A DNA stretch of 64,000 nt from Mycobacterium sp. IS-3022 (GTDB taxonomy: Bacteria; Actinomycetota; Actinomycetes; Mycobacteriales; Mycobacteriaceae): the NCBI RefSeq assembly GCF_001500065.1, contig NZ_LQIN01000050.1:1-64000 (forward strand), given 5' to 3'. Position numbers and translations under genes: made by a program. Positions 41,419 through 50,108 of the stretch are shown one piece after another. Each line of letters opens with the position of its first letter. Positions within the stretch are counted from its first letter, which is position 1. The notes under the pieces were generated by a model. It did no database searches and had not been told where the DNA came from. It saw only the letters and a list, made by a program, of their open reading frames with translations.

Positions 41419-42282
41419 GTGGGCAGGGTCGCGGGCAAGGTCGCGCTGGTCAGCGGCGCCGCACGCGGGCAGGGCCGGTCGCACGCCAGAACGCTGGCCG
41501 CGGAAGGCGCCGACATCATCGCCGTCGACATCTGCGCCGACATCGCGACCAACGAGTATCCACTGGCGCGGCCCGAGGATCTCGATGAGACCGCGCGCCT
41601 CGTCGAGAAGGAGGGACAGCGCGCCTACACCGAGATCGCCGACGTCCGCGACCGGCCGGCGCTGTCAGCCGCCATCGACCGCGGGGTGGCGGAGTTCGGA
41701 CACCTCGACGTCGTGGTCGCCAACGCCGGCATCTGTCCGCTGACCGCGGGCCTGCCCCCGCAGGCGTTCGTCGACGCGGTCGACGTCGACCTGGTCGGAG
41801 TCCTCAACCTGGTGCACGCCAGCATGAAGCACCTGCACGAGGGTGCCTCGATCATCGCGACCGGTTCGGTGGCCGCGTTCATGGCGTCGATGAACACCAG
41901 CGGCATCGACGGCGGCCCCGGCGGTGCCGGTTACGCGTTCGCCAAGCAGGTCGTCGCGCACTACGTCAACGATCTCGCACTCGCGCTGGCGCCGAACACG
42001 ATTCGTGTCAACGCAGTCCACCCGACCAACTGCAACACCGACATGCTGCACAGCCCGCCGATGTACCGGGCGTTCCGGCCGGACCTGGCCGAGCCCACCC
42101 GTGAGGACGCCGAGGTCGTCTTCCCGGTGATCCAGGGCATGCCCATCCCGTATGTCGAGCCCGAGGACATCAGCGAGGCGGTGCTGTTTCTCGCCTCGGA
42201 CGCGGCGCGCTACATCACGGGTCAGCAGTTGCGTGTGGACGCAGGCGGGTTCCTCAAGGTCAAGCCCTGGTCGGGCGCGTAG
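41419..42282 (+). CDS. Mycofactocin-coupled SDR oxidoreductase
   Basis: A 287-aa short-chain dehydrogenase. The loop SGAARGQG (12-19) followed by RSHARTLAAEGADIIAVDIC matches the mycofactocin-coupled SDR type. VVANAGICPL, the Ser of ATGSVAAF and Tyr-x3-Lys in YAFAKQV are present. It has the extra segment between helices seen in this family (NEYPLARPEDLDET). GGGAGG precedes the GTG start. It opens a seven-gene plus-strand operon containing the TPP-dependent dehydrogenase and CoA enzymes, so it probably oxidises an alcohol early in that branch. Confidence 0.88.
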   Translation: MGRVAGKVALVSGAARGQGRSHARTLAAEGADIIAVDICADIATNEYPLARPEDLDETARLVEKEGQRAYTEIADVRDRPALSAAIDRGVAEFGHLDVVVANAGICPLTAGLPPQAFVDAVDVDLVGVLNLVHASMKHLHEGASIIATGSVAAFMASMNTSGIDGGPGGAGYAFAKQVVAHYVNDLALALAPNTIRVNAVHPTNCNTDMLHSPPMYRAFRPDLAEPTREDAEVVFPVIQGMPIPYVEPEDISEAVLFLASDAARYITGQQLRVDAGGFLKVKPWSGA

Positions 42283-42289
42283 GGAGGCG

Positions 42290-42616
42290 ATGACCGTGCC
42301 GCGAGGGATCATGTACGTCGAGACCATGCCGGCATCGCCGGACCGCGAAGCCGAGTACCACGCCTGGTACAACGACACGCATCTCGCGCAGATCCTCTCG
42401 GTCGAGGGTGTGGTGTCGGCGCGGCGGTTCGCGCCGACGGACGGTAAGGGTCCGTTCCTGGCGATCTACGAACTCGACTGCGAAGACCTCGACGCGGCGG
42501 TCGTGCGACTGGGTGAACTCGGCGCCCGCGGCGGCCTGACCGGCATGGAGAACCTCAGCATGGACCCACCGCCGGTGCCGCGGGTGTACCGCGAGATCGG
42601 TTCCCTCAGAACATGA
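42290..42616 (+). CDS. Small dimeric alpha/beta-barrel-type protein
   Basis: A 108-aa protein with the pattern of EthD/DUF-type dimeric ferredoxin-like folds: a first strand GIMYVETMPA, a helix EAEYHAWYNDTHLAQILSV, then GVVSARRFAP. AGGGAGG precedes the ATG at 42290. It overlaps the E1 alpha gene by 4 bp. Similar small proteins often accompany oxidoreductases in degradation clusters, with roles that are mostly unknown; some may be isomerases or dehydratases. The conserved His (DTHL) could be catalytic. Confidence 0.68.
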   Translation: MTVPRGIMYVETMPASPDREAEYHAWYNDTHLAQILSVEGVVSARRFAPTDGKGPFLAIYELDCEDLDAAVVRLGELGARGGLTGMENLSMDPPPVPRVYREIGSLRT

Positions 42617-43593
42617 CTCAACTCGACGATGTTCAGCGGCGGCTCTATGCGCTGATGACGTTGATGAAGGCCGCCGACGACCGGCTGAGCAAGGGCATCG
42701 GCACCGGCGAGTTCATGTGCGTGTACTGGCCGTCTCGCGGCCAGGAGGCGATCGCGGCCGCCATGGGTGTCGCACTGCGCGACGACGACCAGCTGGTGAC
42801 GACCTACCGCGGGCTGCACGACCTCATCGGCAAAGGCGTTCCCCTCGAGGAGATTTACGGCGAGATGATGGGCCGCACCGTCGGCGCAGCCCGCGGCAAA
42901 GGCGGGACCATGCACATCGCCAAGCCCGAGCGCGGCGTGATGCTGTGCACGGGGATCGTCGGCGCGGGACCGCCGGTCGCGGTCGGCTTGGCGATGGCCG
43001 CTCAGCGCAGGGGCCTCGACCGGGTGACCGTGGTCAGCTTCGGCGACGGCGCCACCAACACGGGGTCCTTCCACGAAGCCGCCAACATGGCGGCGCTGTG
43101 GAACCTTCCGACGGTGTTCGTCTGCCAGAACAACCAGTACGCGGAGATGACACCGACCGTCGACACCATGGCGCTCACCCGGGTGGCCGACCGGGCGGCC
43201 GGTTACGGCATGCCGGGGATCCGCGTCGACGGCAACGACCCGCTCGCGGTCACCTCTGCGCTGCAGACCGCGCTCGAAAAGGCCAGGGGCGGTGATGGTC
43301 CCACGCTGCTCGAGTGCGTGACGTTCCGGTTCCGCGGCCACTACTTCGGCGACCGGATGCCCTACATTCCCGACGAGCAACTCGAGGCAGCGATGGCCGC
43401 CGATCCGGTGCCACGCTTCAGGGCCCGGTTGGTCGAGACGGGCGTGTGCACCGCCGAGGAGCTCGACCGCGTCGAGCAGGACGCGCTGGCGGAGGTCGAG
43501 CGCGCGCTCGCGGTGGTGCTGGCGGCCGACGCGCCGTCCGCGGACGAACTCGACCGCGACGTCTACGCCACCGCGATCCGGTACCCGGTCTGA
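42613..43593 (+). CDS. TPP-dependent dehydrogenase E1 component, alpha subunit
   Basis: A 326-aa protein of the pyruvate/acetoin/2-oxoacid dehydrogenase E1 alpha family. The thiamine diphosphate motif GDG (144-146) with 26 residues to NN (173-174) is exact. FHEAANMAALWNLPTVFVCQ and RGKGGTMH are typical. The phosphorylation loop of mitochondrial enzymes is absent. It decarboxylates a 2-oxoacid, or cleaves an acyloin, together with the beta subunit encoded next. No full E2 core gene follows; instead there is a free lipoyl-domain gene. Close to the acetoin dehydrogenase (AcoA) type in appearance. Confidence 0.9.
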   Translation: MTQLDDVQRRLYALMTLMKAADDRLSKGIGTGEFMCVYWPSRGQEAIAAAMGVALRDDDQLVTTYRGLHDLIGKGVPLEEIYGEMMGRTVGAARGKGGTMHIAKPERGVMLCTGIVGAGPPVAVGLAMAAQRRGLDRVTVVSFGDGATNTGSFHEAANMAALWNLPTVFVCQNNQYAEMTPTVDTMALTRVADRAAGYGMPGIRVDGNDPLAVTSALQTALEKARGGDGPTLLECVTFRFRGHYFGDRMPYIPDEQLEAAMAADPVPRFRARLVETGVCTAEELDRVEQDALAEVERALAVVLAADAPSADELDRDVYATAIRYPV

Positions 43594-43595
43594 GG

Positions 43596-44603
43596 ATGAC
43601 GCCGATGGACGAGAAAGAGATGTCGATGCGCGAGGCGTTGCACCTCGCGCTGGATCAGGCGATGGCCGCCGACGAGCGGGTGTTCCTGCTGGGCGAGGAC
43701 ATCGCCGACCCGGGCGCGTCCGGCCCGACCGCCGGGCTTTCGACGAAGTACGGCCACCAGCGGGTGCTCGACACCCCGATCTCCGAAGCCGCGATCCTGG
43801 GCGCCGCGATCGGGGCGGCGATCGACGGTCTGCTGCCCGTCGCCGAGATCATGATCATGGACTTCATCGGCATCGCCGCCGACCAGCTGATCAACAACGC
43901 GGCCAAGCTGCGGTTCATGACGGCGGGCCGGACCAGCGCCCCGATCACCGTGCGCACCCAGGTGTACGGCGGCCTCGCCACCGGCGCCACGCATTCTCAG
44001 AGCCTGGAAGCATGGTTCATGCACATCCCCGGGATGAAGGTGATCGTGCCGTCCACCCCGCGCGACGGCAAGGGGTTGCTGACGTCGGCGATCTTCGACG
44101 ACGATCCCTGCCTGTTCGTCGAGACGATCCGGCTGCAGGCCCAGAAAGGCCTGGTGCCAACAGATCCCGGCTTCAGGATCCCGCTGGGGGTCGCCGACAT
44201 CAAGAGGGCCGGTTCGGATGCCACGCTGATCAGCTACGGGCGCAGCGTGCACGAGGCGCTCGCGGCCGCAGCGGCGTTGGACGAGCGGGGCGTCAGCGCC
44301 GAGGTCGTCGATCTGCGCACGCTCGTCCCGCTCGACGTCGACACGATCGTCGACTCGGTGCGGCGCACCCGGCGTGCGGTGGTGATCCACGACGCGGTGC
44401 AGTTCGCGGGACCGGGCGCCGAAATCGTCGCCATCCTGCAGGCCGAATGCTTCGCCGAACTCGTCGCGCCCATAGAACGCGTCGCGGCCCGGTTCGTGCC
44501 GACACCGGCGGCACCGGGACTCGAGGCGCAGATCTATCCGACAGCGCCGCGGATCGTCGCCGCCGCGCAGCGCACGTTCGAGGGGGCGGATGTGCGTGCC
44601 TGA
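43596..44603 (+). CDS. TPP-dependent dehydrogenase E1 component, beta subunit
   Basis: A 335-aa transketolase-like beta subunit. It contains FLLGEDIADPGASGPTAGL, then DTPISEAAILGAAIGAA, MDFIGIAADQLINNAAK and ATHSQSLEAWFMHIPGMKV, as in AcoB/PdhB. The C-terminal domain has VEVVDLRTLVPLD-like wording. The ATG at 43596 lies 2 bp after the alpha stop; earlier in-frame readings run through the alpha gene. It overlaps the lipoyl-domain gene by 14 bp, indicating tight coupling of the three proteins. Confidence 0.9.
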   Translation: MTPMDEKEMSMREALHLALDQAMAADERVFLLGEDIADPGASGPTAGLSTKYGHQRVLDTPISEAAILGAAIGAAIDGLLPVAEIMIMDFIGIAADQLINNAAKLRFMTAGRTSAPITVRTQVYGGLATGATHSQSLEAWFMHIPGMKVIVPSTPRDGKGLLTSAIFDDDPCLFVETIRLQAQKGLVPTDPGFRIPLGVADIKRAGSDATLISYGRSVHEALAAAAALDERGVSAEVVDLRTLVPLDVDTIVDSVRRTRRAVVIHDAVQFAGPGAEIVAILQAECFAELVAPIERVAARFVPTPAAPGLEAQIYPTAPRIVAAAQRTFEGADVRA

Positions 44604-44832
44604 CTTCCTCATTCGCATCCCGCGCGTGTCGGTGGCCGTATCGGAGGCAGAGCTCACCGAATTCCTCGTCGACTCCGGCCAACACGTCGACGAGGGCACC
44701 CCGATCTACACGATCGCCACCGAGAAGGTGGAACAGGAGATCGAGGCGGGCGCTTCGGGCACGGTGCACTGGACCGGCGAGATCGGCACGACCTACGACA
44801 TCGGCGCCCAGATCGGCGTGATCACCTCATAA
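44590..44832 (+). CDS. Free-standing lipoyl-domain protein
   Basis: An 80-aa biotinyl/lipoyl domain. The core EFLVDSGQHVDEGTPIYTIA is followed by TEKVEQEIEA, with Lys46 as the expected lipoylated residue, and ends GAQIGVITS. It has no peripheral-subunit-binding or acyltransferase domain, so it is not a complete E2. It probably accepts the acyl group, or only electrons, from the E1 alpha/beta pair encoded before it. The lipoamide dehydrogenase and any acyltransferase would have to come from elsewhere in the genome. A GTG at 44596 is an alternative start. Confidence 0.83.
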   Translation: MCVPDFLIRIPRVSVAVSEAELTEFLVDSGQHVDEGTPIYTIATEKVEQEIEAGASGTVHWTGEIGTTYDIGAQIGVITS

Positions 44833-44845
44833 CGAAGGAGAACCA

Positions 44846-45709
44846 GTGGAGTTGAACGAGACTCGCGAGCGGATCATCTACCAGAAGGACGGTCCGGTCG
44901 CGCGCATCATCCTCAACTGGCCGGAGAAGGCCAACGCGCAGGATCAGAAGCTTGCCGAGGAGGTGGACGCGGCGCTGCTCGACGCGGACCGCGACTACGA
45001 CATCAAGGTGCTGGTGCTCAAGGCCAACGGCAAGGGCTTCTGCTCCGGGCACGCCATCGGCAACAACGCCGTCGACTATCCGGCGTTCGTCGAGGGCGCC
45101 ATGAAGATGGGCCACCCGTGGAAACCGCAGTCGGACCTGTTCGTCAAGCCGACGCTGAACCTCTGGGAGTTCTCCAAGCCGACGATCGCGCAGGTGCACG
45201 GCTACTGCGTGGGCGGCGGTACGCACATGGGGCTGACCACCGACATCGTGATCGCCTCCGAGGACGCCTACTTCTCCTACCCGCCGCTGCAGGGGTTCGG
45301 GATGCCGTCGGGCGAATGTTCCATCGAGCCATGGGTTTTCATGAACTGGCGCCGGGCCGCGTACTACCTGTATCTGGCCGAGGTGATCGACGCGAAGAAG
45401 GCGTTGGAGATCGGCCTGGTCAACGAGGTGGTCAAGCGCGAAGACCTCGACGACCGGGTGGAGGCGATCGCCCGGCACATCGCACGCGCACCGATGACCA
45501 CGCTGCTGGCGACGAAGGCCAACCTCAAACGCGCCTGGGAGCTGATGGGCATGCGGGTGCACTGGCAGAGCTCGAATGACCTCGTCGCGCTCGCCTCGAT
45601 CAGCAAGGACGTCCAGGAGCTGATCCAGACCGTGTTCCGGGACAAGATTCTGCCGTCGGAGATGGCGCAGCGCCAGGCCGCCGCATCGACCGACGGTGCC
45701 GCCTCGTAG
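44846..45709 (+). CDS. Crotonase-fold protein lacking the hydratase glutamates
   Basis: A 287-aa member of the enoyl-CoA hydratase/isomerase family. It keeps VLKANGKGFCSGHAIG (oxyanion hole) and GYCVGGG. The catalytic Glu positions read His in GGGTHMG and no Glu in FSYPPLQGFG. The sequence is closely related to the crotonase at 36989-37825, including WELMGMRVHWQSS. A hydrolase, isomerase or lyase activity on a CoA ester is possible. GAAGGAGAAC precedes the GTG start. The ligase gene begins right after its stop codon. Confidence 0.83.
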   Translation: MELNETRERIIYQKDGPVARIILNWPEKANAQDQKLAEEVDAALLDADRDYDIKVLVLKANGKGFCSGHAIGNNAVDYPAFVEGAMKMGHPWKPQSDLFVKPTLNLWEFSKPTIAQVHGYCVGGGTHMGLTTDIVIASEDAYFSYPPLQGFGMPSGECSIEPWVFMNWRRAAYYLYLAEVIDAKKALEIGLVNEVVKREDLDDRVEAIARHIARAPMTTLLATKANLKRAWELMGMRVHWQSSNDLVALASISKDVQELIQTVFRDKILPSEMAQRQAAASTDGAAS

Positions 45710-47218
45710 GTGCGGACCTCCGATCCGGCGGCGCCGGCGCTGATCGTGGCCGACGGCGGCATCGTCACCTACGGTGAGCTGTCCGAGCGCGCTCGGCGGG
45801 TGGCCGCGGTGCTGTACGACGCGGGACTGCGTCGCGGTGACGGTGTCGCGCTGGTGCTGCCGAACCGCCCCGAGTTCCTCGAGATCACTTGGGGTTGCCA
45901 ACTTTCGGGACTGTACTACTCGGCGGTCAACACGCATTTCACCGCGGACGAGGTGGCTTATGTCGTCGGGGACTCCGAGGCCAAGGCGGTGTTCGTCGAC
46001 GCCTCGCTCGCTGGATTGGGCGAGCCGATAGGCGACGTCGACCTCCGCATCTGCGTCGGCGGCGACATCGACGGCTGGCGTAGGTACGAGGACGCGCTCG
46101 CAGCGGCGGGAGCGCCACCACCGCGGTGCGACGGGTCGGAGATGTTGTACTCGTCGGGGACGACGGGCCGGCCCAAAGCGGTGCGGCGGCCGCTGCCGAC
46201 GGACGGCGATGGGTCATGGGGGCAGAAGGTTCTCGAGAACGCCTTGCGGCGGCGGTACGCGATGACGCCCGACAGCGTGTACCTGTCACCGGCCCCGCTG
46301 TATCACGCGGCGGGAGTGAACTACACGATGGCGGTGCAGCGCGTCGGAGCGGCGACCGTGCTGATGCGAAGGTTCGATGCCGAGGCGGTGCTTCGATTGA
46401 TCGAAACCCACCGCGTCACCCACGCCCAGTTCGTGCCGACCATGTTCATCCGCATGTTGAAGTTGCCGGATGAGGTGCGGGCGTCCTACGACGTCTCGAG
46501 CCTGCAGTGCGTGATCCACGCCGCCGCACCGTGTCCCGTGGATGTCAAGCACCGCATCTTGGACTGGTTCGGCCCGATCGTCCACGAGTACTACGGCGGC
46601 ACCGAGGGTTTCGCCGGATCGACGATCGGGCCGCAGGAGTGGCTGGCGCATCCCGGTTCGGTCGGCCGGCCGTACACCCCCGTGCACGTCGTCGGCGAGG
46701 ACGGCGACGAACTGCCCACCGGACAGGCGGGCGAGTTGTTCTTCGAGGGCGGACCGGAATTCGAGTACTTCAAGGACCCGGAGAAGACCGCTTCGGTGGC
46801 CAATGCGCAGGGGTGGCGGTCACTGGGCGACATGGGGTATCTCGATGAGGACGGCTACCTCTACCTCACCGACCGGTCGACGTTCATGATCGTCTCCGGC
46901 GGGGTGAACATCTACCCGCAGGAGGTGGAGAACCTTCTGGTCATGCATCCCAAACTGGTCGACGCGGCGGTCTTCGGCGTACCCAACGACGAGTTCGGCG
47001 AGGAGGTCAAGGCGGTCGTGCAACCGCGGGAGGGTGTGCCGCCGGGACCGCGGCTCGCCGAAGAGCTCATCGACTACTGTCGCGCTCGCCTCGCCGGCTA
47101 CAAATGCCCGCGCACAGTCGATTTCGATGCTGCGCTGCCACGCGACCCGAACGGCAAGCTCTACAAGCGGCGGATCCGCGACCGCTACTGGCAGGGCCGA
47201 ACGTCGCGCATCGTCTGA
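45710..47218 (+). CDS. Acyl-CoA synthetase (AMP-forming)
   Basis: A 502-aa ANL-superfamily ligase. The P-loop-like SSGTTGRPK is at 148-156, YYGGTEG is the A5 region, GDMGYLDEDGYLYLTDR the hinge, and K483 in NGKLYKRR the C-terminal catalytic lysine. It activates a carboxylic acid to acyl-AMP and then the CoA ester. The GTG directly follows the stop of the crotonase gene. It is the last gene of the operon that begins at 41419. The substrate is probably a cyclic or branched acid of the island's pathway, by context only. Confidence 0.9.
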   Translation: MRTSDPAAPALIVADGGIVTYGELSERARRVAAVLYDAGLRRGDGVALVLPNRPEFLEITWGCQLSGLYYSAVNTHFTADEVAYVVGDSEAKAVFVDASLAGLGEPIGDVDLRICVGGDIDGWRRYEDALAAAGAPPPRCDGSEMLYSSGTTGRPKAVRRPLPTDGDGSWGQKVLENALRRRYAMTPDSVYLSPAPLYHAAGVNYTMAVQRVGAATVLMRRFDAEAVLRLIETHRVTHAQFVPTMFIRMLKLPDEVRASYDVSSLQCVIHAAAPCPVDVKHRILDWFGPIVHEYYGGTEGFAGSTIGPQEWLAHPGSVGRPYTPVHVVGEDGDELPTGQAGELFFEGGPEFEYFKDPEKTASVANAQGWRSLGDMGYLDEDGYLYLTDRSTFMIVSGGVNIYPQEVENLLVMHPKLVDAAVFGVPNDEFGEEVKAVVQPREGVPPGPRLAEELIDYCRARLAGYKCPRTVDFDAALPRDPNGKLYKRRIRDRYWQGRTSRIV

Positions 47219-47305
47219 TCACCTCCCCGCCGAAACCGATGTTCTGGTTGAAAAGTGTGCGTCGAACCCGCCATTTCGTCGGTCTCGGCGAATCTCGGCC
47301 CCGTC

Positions 47306-48463
47306 TCAGCCCAGGCTGAAATCGATGACGCCGCGGATGATCTCGCCGTTGTGCTGGTCGCGGTAGCCGTCGTTGATGTCGTCGAGCCGGTAGCGGCGGG
47401 TGATCATCTCGTCGAGCTGCAAGAGACCGGCCTCGTAGAGCCGCGCAAACCTGGGTATGTCGACCCTCGGGTTGCATGACCCGAACACCGTGCCGACGAG
47501 GTTCTTGTTCCAGAGGATGAACTCCTGCAAGTTGATCGCGATGGAGCCGGTGGTCTGCCTGGTCATTCCCGTCAACACGCAGGTGCCACCCTTGCGCGTC
47601 AAGCTGAGCGCGGCTTGCACATCGTGTTTGGTGATCAGTGAGGGCGAGACGATGACGCTGTCGGCCATGACTCCGCTTGTCAGTTCACTGAGCAGGTCGG
47701 CGGCCTCTTCAGTCGAGGCCGCACTGTGTGTCGCACCGAATCTCAGCGCAGACTTCTGCTTGAACTCGACCGGGTCCACGGCGATGATCTGGGCGGCGCC
47801 GTTGAGCCGAGCGCCCTGGATCGCGCCGGTTCCGATACCCCCGACCCCGATGACCACGACGGTATCGCCGGTCCGCACGTTGGCGCGGTTCTCGGCCGAG
47901 CCGTATCCGGTCGGAATCCCACAGGACAGCAACGCCATCGGCAACAACGGCAGCTGCGTGGGGATCTTGACGATCGAATCCGTCGACACCACGGTGTGTT
48001 TCGAGAAGGCGCCGACCTTCGACAGGTGCCCGAGTTGGCGGCCGTCGGCGGTGTGATGGCGGAAGGTGCCGTCGGTCGGCATACCGGGAACCATCACCTG
48101 TGCACCCATGTCGCAGATGTACTCCATGCCGGAGTTGCACCACCGGCAGCGGCCGCACACCGCAACAAAGGACGTCACGACATGGTCGCCCGGCGCGAAT
48201 CCGCTGACTTCCTCACCGGTTTCGACGATGACGCCGGCGCCCTCGTGTCCGCCGATCATCGGGAACATCGACGGCAGGCCGTAGGCTGTCATGACTTCGT
48301 TGGACGCCGACAGGTCGCCGTTGCGAATGTGCTCATCCGAATGACACAGCCCTGCGGCGGCCATCTCCACGAGCACCTCGCCGGCCTTCGGCGGGTCGAG
48401 TTCGAAGTCCTCGACGGACCACTGCTGGCCCATGTCGTGCAGGATCGCCGCGCGACTTCTCAT
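47306..48463 (-). CDS. NDMA-type zinc-dependent alcohol dehydrogenase
   Basis: A 385-aa medium-chain dehydrogenase. The catalytic zinc motif CHSDEH, the GHEGAGV segment and structural zinc cysteines in CGRCRWC are present, as is the nucleotide loop VIGVGGIGTGAIQG. The sequence is of the NDMA-dependent alcohol dehydrogenase family, genomically tied to mycofactocin as electron carrier. The ATG at 48463 overlaps the P450 stop (ATGA), so the two are co-transcribed: hydroxylation, then alcohol oxidation. Longer in-frame readings upstream lie inside the P450. Confidence 0.9.
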   Translation of the reverse strand: MRSRAAILHDMGQQWSVEDFELDPPKAGEVLVEMAAAGLCHSDEHIRNGDLSASNEVMTAYGLPSMFPMIGGHEGAGVIVETGEEVSGFAPGDHVVTSFVAVCGRCRWCNSGMEYICDMGAQVMVPGMPTDGTFRHHTADGRQLGHLSKVGAFSKHTVVSTDSIVKIPTQLPLLPMALLSCGIPTGYGSAENRANVRTGDTVVVIGVGGIGTGAIQGARLNGAAQIIAVDPVEFKQKSALRFGATHSAASTEEAADLLSELTSGVMADSVIVSPSLITKHDVQAALSLTRKGGTCVLTGMTRQTTGSIAINLQEFILWNKNLVGTVFGSCNPRVDIPRFARLYEAGLLQLDEMITRRYRLDDINDGYRDQHNGEIIRGVIDFSLG

Positions 48464-49665
48464 GAGGCTCGGCGGAATGTCACCGGCAGATGCTTGGGGG
48501 AGCGGAACGGCATGCCGGTGATCTTCGTGTCCTCGTCCTCGAGCAGCGCAAGGTCGGTCACGCGGTCGAAGATGCTGTTGAGCATCGCACGGGTTTCCAC
48601 CCGCGCCAGGTGCATGCCCAGGCAACTGTGGATGCCACCGGCGAACGAAATGTGCGCGCGGCGGGGTCGGTGGATGTCGAACACATCCGGGTTGTCCCAT
48701 CGCTTCGCGTCGCGGTTCGCCGAGCCCATGCACAGGTTGACCTGCGCGCCCTCGGGGATGGTCATGCCGTGCATCTCCACGTCGCGAGTGGTGTTGCGTG
48801 CCACCAGCACAAGCGGCGTCTCGTACCTGATGCCCTCCTCGATGGCCGCCGGGATCAGATCCCGATTCCGCTGGAGCGCCTCGAGTTGATCGGGGTGGGT
48901 GAGCAGTAGCGCCAGCAGGTTGCTCGACGAGCGATAGGTGGTCTCCAATCCGGCGGGCAACAGCAGCCGAAGGAAGGAGATGATCGCCTCGTCGGTGAGC
49001 TTCTCACCGTCGATCTCCGCGCCGACGAGGTCACCGATCACGTCGTCGGTCATTTTGCGGCGGCGCTGGTCGACCTGTTCCTGGAAGTAGGTGCCCAGTT
49101 CGACCGAGGCGTTCAGGCCGGCCTCGATGTCCTCGGTGATCGAGATCAAGTCCAGCGAGAGGCGGCGGAACATGTCCAGATCGTCCTGCGGCAGCCCGAG
49201 CAGGGCGGCCGTGACGCGGGTGGGAAACTCGAACGTCACCGCCTTGATCAGGTCGGCCTCGCCGTCGTCGGCGAACTCGTCGACCAGCTGATCGCAGATC
49301 GGATCGATCACTTCGGGTTCCCATTGCGCGAGCGCGCTCTGCCGGAAGGCCTTCGACACCAGGCTGCGGTGATCGTGATGCTGTTTGCCGTGCATGCCGA
49401 GGATCGTCGGCCCGAAGACCAGCCCGATCGTGTTGTTGTACATCTCGGAGGCGAACACGGTGTCCTCGCGGAAAGCTGTGAAGACGCTCTCGAAGTCGAA
49501 CAACACCCAGTTCTCGGAGACCTTGAGTTCCGGCGGCATCAAATCGCTCTCCATGAGCGTTCCGCGCCACACCGGCGCCGTGTTGCGCATGTATTCGAAG
49601 AACCCGTAGGGGTCGATGGCCACGTCGGGGGCGAGCTGGTCGTTCGAATCGGTGCTGATCGTCAC
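48460..49665 (-). CDS. Cytochrome P450
   Basis: A 401-aa soluble P450. The I-helix has LLPAGLETTYRS (AG-x-ET) and the heme loop FAGGIHSCLG holds ligand Cys348. An early MHGKQHHDHRSLVSKAF gives the C-helix His/Arg heme-propionate contacts. GGGAGG precedes the GTG start. It diverges from the Rieske ferredoxin operon across 86 bp with repeat site C. The ferredoxin encoded opposite might serve an oxygenase rather than this P450, which normally uses a different ferredoxin type. Confidence 0.93.
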   Translation of the reverse strand: MTISTDSNDQLAPDVAIDPYGFFEYMRNTAPVWRGTLMESDLMPPELKVSENWVLFDFESVFTAFREDTVFASEMYNNTIGLVFGPTILGMHGKQHHDHRSLVSKAFRQSALAQWEPEVIDPICDQLVDEFADDGEADLIKAVTFEFPTRVTAALLGLPQDDLDMFRRLSLDLISITEDIEAGLNASVELGTYFQEQVDQRRRKMTDDVIGDLVGAEIDGEKLTDEAIISFLRLLLPAGLETTYRSSSNLLALLLTHPDQLEALQRNRDLIPAAIEEGIRYETPLVLVARNTTRDVEMHGMTIPEGAQVNLCMGSANRDAKRWDNPDVFDIHRPRRAHISFAGGIHSCLGMHLARVETRAMLNSIFDRVTDLALLEDEDTKITGMPFRSPKHLPVTFRRAS

Positions 49666-49701
49666 CGTGCCTCCCAGGCAGCAGGTAGCGGCTCTCTTCG
49701 G

Positions 49702-49735
49702 CTATCTTTACTATTTTAGGTATTCTAGGTCAAGG
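49702..49735. promoter_or_regulatory. 9-bp tandem-repeat element, site C
   Basis: CTATCTTTA (49702-49710), CTATTTTAG (49711-49719) and GTATTCTAG (49720-49728), followed by GTCAAGG (49729-49735). It sits between the divergent P450 and Rieske ferredoxin genes. It is almost identical in layout to site D read on the other strand. TATTCT (49721-49726) may be a -10 box. Confidence 0.65.
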
Positions 49736-49751
49736 AGACCGAGGGGATGTG

Positions 49752-50108
49752 ATGCGGCGCCACGCGGTGTGTGCGATCGAGGACCTGCCGCCCGGAAGCA
49801 TGAAGTTGGTGCCGGCGGGCCAGTTCGGCGTGGGCGTCTACAACATCGGCGGTTCGCTGTATGCGATTGCGAACTACTGCTCGCACGAGGGCGCCCCGCT
49901 GTGTGAGGGATACGTCAGCGGTACCACCGAATACGCGCCGGAGATGCCCGACGGCATCCGGCATGTCCGCGAGGGGCGGATCGCCCGCTGCCCCTGGCAT
50001 CAGTGGGAGTTCGACATCACCACCGGCGTCAACGTCGCCGATCCCACCAAGCGGGTCCGCACGTATCAGGTCGACGTGGACGACGGGCAGGTGTATCTCA
50101 CCGCATGA
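49752..50108 (+). CDS. Rieske [2Fe-2S] ferredoxin-type protein
   Basis: A 118-aa protein with cluster ligands C43-x-H45 (YCSHEG) and C80-x2-H83 (CPWHQW). The sequence between the two motifs is longer than in small ferredoxins (a 34-residue insertion between His45 and Cys80, TTEYAPEMPDGIRHVREGR). It may deliver electrons to one of the two Rieske oxygenases or be a subunit of the amidohydrolase pair encoded with it. GAGGGG precedes the start, and a GTG one codon earlier is possible. It overlaps the next gene by 4 bp. Confidence 0.87.
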   Translation: MRRHAVCAIEDLPPGSMKLVPAGQFGVGVYNIGGSLYAIANYCSHEGAPLCEGYVSGTTEYAPEMPDGIRHVREGRIARCPWHQWEFDITTGVNVADPTKRVRTYQVDVDDGQVYLTA

